A stretch of DNA of 64,000 bases from Cervus elaphus (lineage: Eukaryota; Chordata; Mammalia; Artiodactyla; Cervidae): contig NC_057818.1 in NCBI RefSeq assembly GCF_910594005.1, forward strand, positions 57,548,001-57,612,000, written 5' to 3'. Shown piece after piece: positions 62,371 through 64,000 of this stretch; position 1 is the stretch's first letter, and each line of letters begins with the position of its first letter. A program made the translations under genes and the position numbers. The notes under the pieces were generated by a model. The model was not told where the DNA came from and ran no database searches. It saw only the letters and a list, made by a program, of their open reading frames with translations.

Positions 62371-64000
62371 AGTGTGGGTCTTGGGGGAGAAACATCAGAA
62401 CAGAGAACATGCTTTACGCTTTAGAAAACACGAGAGCATTTATACAGGAAAGATATGTGATGATGTAAAAAAAAGTAGGAAAGGTTTAATAAAAATCAAA
62501 TCTAAATAAATATCAGAGAATGCATACTAGGAAGCACTTCATATTTCCTCTGAAGGAGAATTACTGTAGATAGCAATCCATAGTTAAAACACAGAGAAAA
62601 TTGATATGTTAGGATGGATCCCAGGATGGAGGGTTGTGTGTGGAGCGGTACACTTATTAGCAATGTATTCTTGTTTGCTTTGACATATTTGAGATTATTT
62701 GAAAACCACATGAAAGTAACTCAACCCTCAAAATACCACATGTCATGCTTTGTTTGTACTGTGCGTGTGAACTTGTTTTTGACGGTTGCTGCCTCAGTGA
62801 GAAGAGAATCCTACATGAGGTAGGAACCATTGGTATTTATTCTCCACTGAGGACATTAAGGACATAGTAATATAACATGTACACTGAACATCTAAATGGA
62901 GGTGTTTGTCACTGGTGTCAAACAACCCTGTAGGTCACCATGATGTAGGTGTTCAGGAAATAATTCCACAGAGGTTTGTTCTAAAATTTCAGTGTCACTG
63001 CTTTTTAAGGATAATACAATGACAGTTCACTGAAATTTTGATGCATCTTTATAATACTAACAGAAGTCAAGAATATTAATTGACATGTTTGAAATAAAGA
63101 CTTCTCTGATACCCTGAAAAAAACCCTTCCCAGAAAAATCATGTAATTAATCTGTGTCTTGTTTATTAAATGATTAGCCTTCATTTTGTAAACATAGGAA
63201 GCGCAACTCTCAGACCAAATTGTATCAGAAAAATGAATATCATGGTCTATGCTTGTAATCTGTATTCTAATCAAGGATCACACAGTGGATTGTAAAAGGT
63301 TTCATTCTGACTACGTGTGCTATTCATACATGTGATCAATAAAACTGAATGGTTTCCAGTGATACAGTTGATGTGTAATGAATGAAGTGTTTACCTATCA
63401 CCACCGTTAACCTCTCCCATCTTATTTAAGGTTGCAGGAAAGAATCATAACAGTAAACTATTAGGTAGCACTGTGGGATGACATCTGTTACTGCCCTTAA
63501 GCCTCATATAATTTGATCATGTATTTCCCATCGTTTCTCCATTGTACTTTTTCCCCCTCTCTGTAACTGCTGGGGCATGGTGACGGCTCTAATAAGAAGG
63601 ATCATACAGAGTATTGTTGAGAGCTCCCCTGAACTGCTCCATGCTGTTGCTGCCTCAGCATCTGTCTGGGGAGCAGGCAGCCTGCAGGTCCTTGAACTCA
63701 CACCAGCCAGTCCTGTGAGCACCTGCTCTAGGTGACCCCCTTCCTTGAGACCAGCAGTCTTGCTGAACCCCAGGGCCTACTTCACAGGCCCCCCCTTCAC
63801 TGACACCCTCAGAGCTCACCAGATTCCTGCTCCTCTTGGTTTGAATGGGTCCATCCACACTTAGCCTGGGGAACCACAGCGCTTCACCCAGGGCCACTTA
63901 GAAAGGCCTGAGCCCCAAGTACTGCAGCTTTCTCTGCCTGGTTCTAGCCTGACCTCCCTCAGAAATTCCCACCCTAAACCCTCCCCTCCTGAGAGGTCTC
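62371..64000. other. Right end, nothing recognised
   Basis: No supported gene. The first part may be 3' remains of the zinc-finger gene. The last 500 bp are GC-richer, without an exon I can defend. Confidence 0.35.

Noticed and set aside
1..64000. CRISPR arrays, operons, bacterial promoters
   Set aside because: The window is mammalian nuclear DNA; direct repeats here are microsatellites, transposons or the gene duplication.

Overview
The window is nuclear DNA of a ruminant, most likely a bovid. It is dense in BovB (RTE-type) LINE copies, Bov-tA/Bov-A SINEs and CHR-type tRNA-derived SINEs, a combination specific to ruminants. The genes are split by introns with canonical GT/AG borders and belong to the CD33-related Siglec family. 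The setting matches the Siglec/CEACAM/zinc-finger neighbourhood that lies on human chromosome 19q13.4.

Layout: 1-190 (minus strand) is the start of the N-domain exon of a CEACAM18-like gene, with a frameshift. 191-6400 holds old ERV pieces, SINEs and unique sequence. 6415-14929 and 14930-23426 are two head-to-tail copies of an 8.5-kb unit. Each carries an intact six-exon CD33-like gene (here copy A and copy B) with V-set and C2 domains, a transmembrane segment containing Glu and Lys, and a short tail without an ITIM. 23696-32342 is CD33 itself (copy C): 363 residues, same ectodomain, uncharged transmembrane segment and two tyrosine motifs. 37085-43331 is a four-Ig-domain, ITIM-bearing SIGLEC5-like gene. 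43.4-54.3 kb is almost all LINE/SINE. A worn Siglec V-set relic lies near 54.4 kb, a 1.5-kb solo LTR at 55.6-57.1 kb, and a broken C2H2 zinc-finger gene at 60.7-62.4 kb.

How the genes work together (inference from sequence plus family knowledge): copies A and B look like activating receptors that would pair with a DAP12-type adaptor through the membrane lysine. CD33 (C) and the SIGLEC5-like protein look like inhibitory receptors that recruit SHP-1/SHP-2. A, B and C share almost the same sialic-acid-binding ectodomain up to intron 3 and then differ abruptly, the pattern of paired receptors kept alike by gene conversion or recent duplication.

The most unusual detail is in copies A and B. A 679-bp antisense LTR appears to have inserted into the 5' part of the transmembrane exon, and the LTR end now seems to provide the splice acceptor. 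The remaining exon stays in frame and keeps the lysine.
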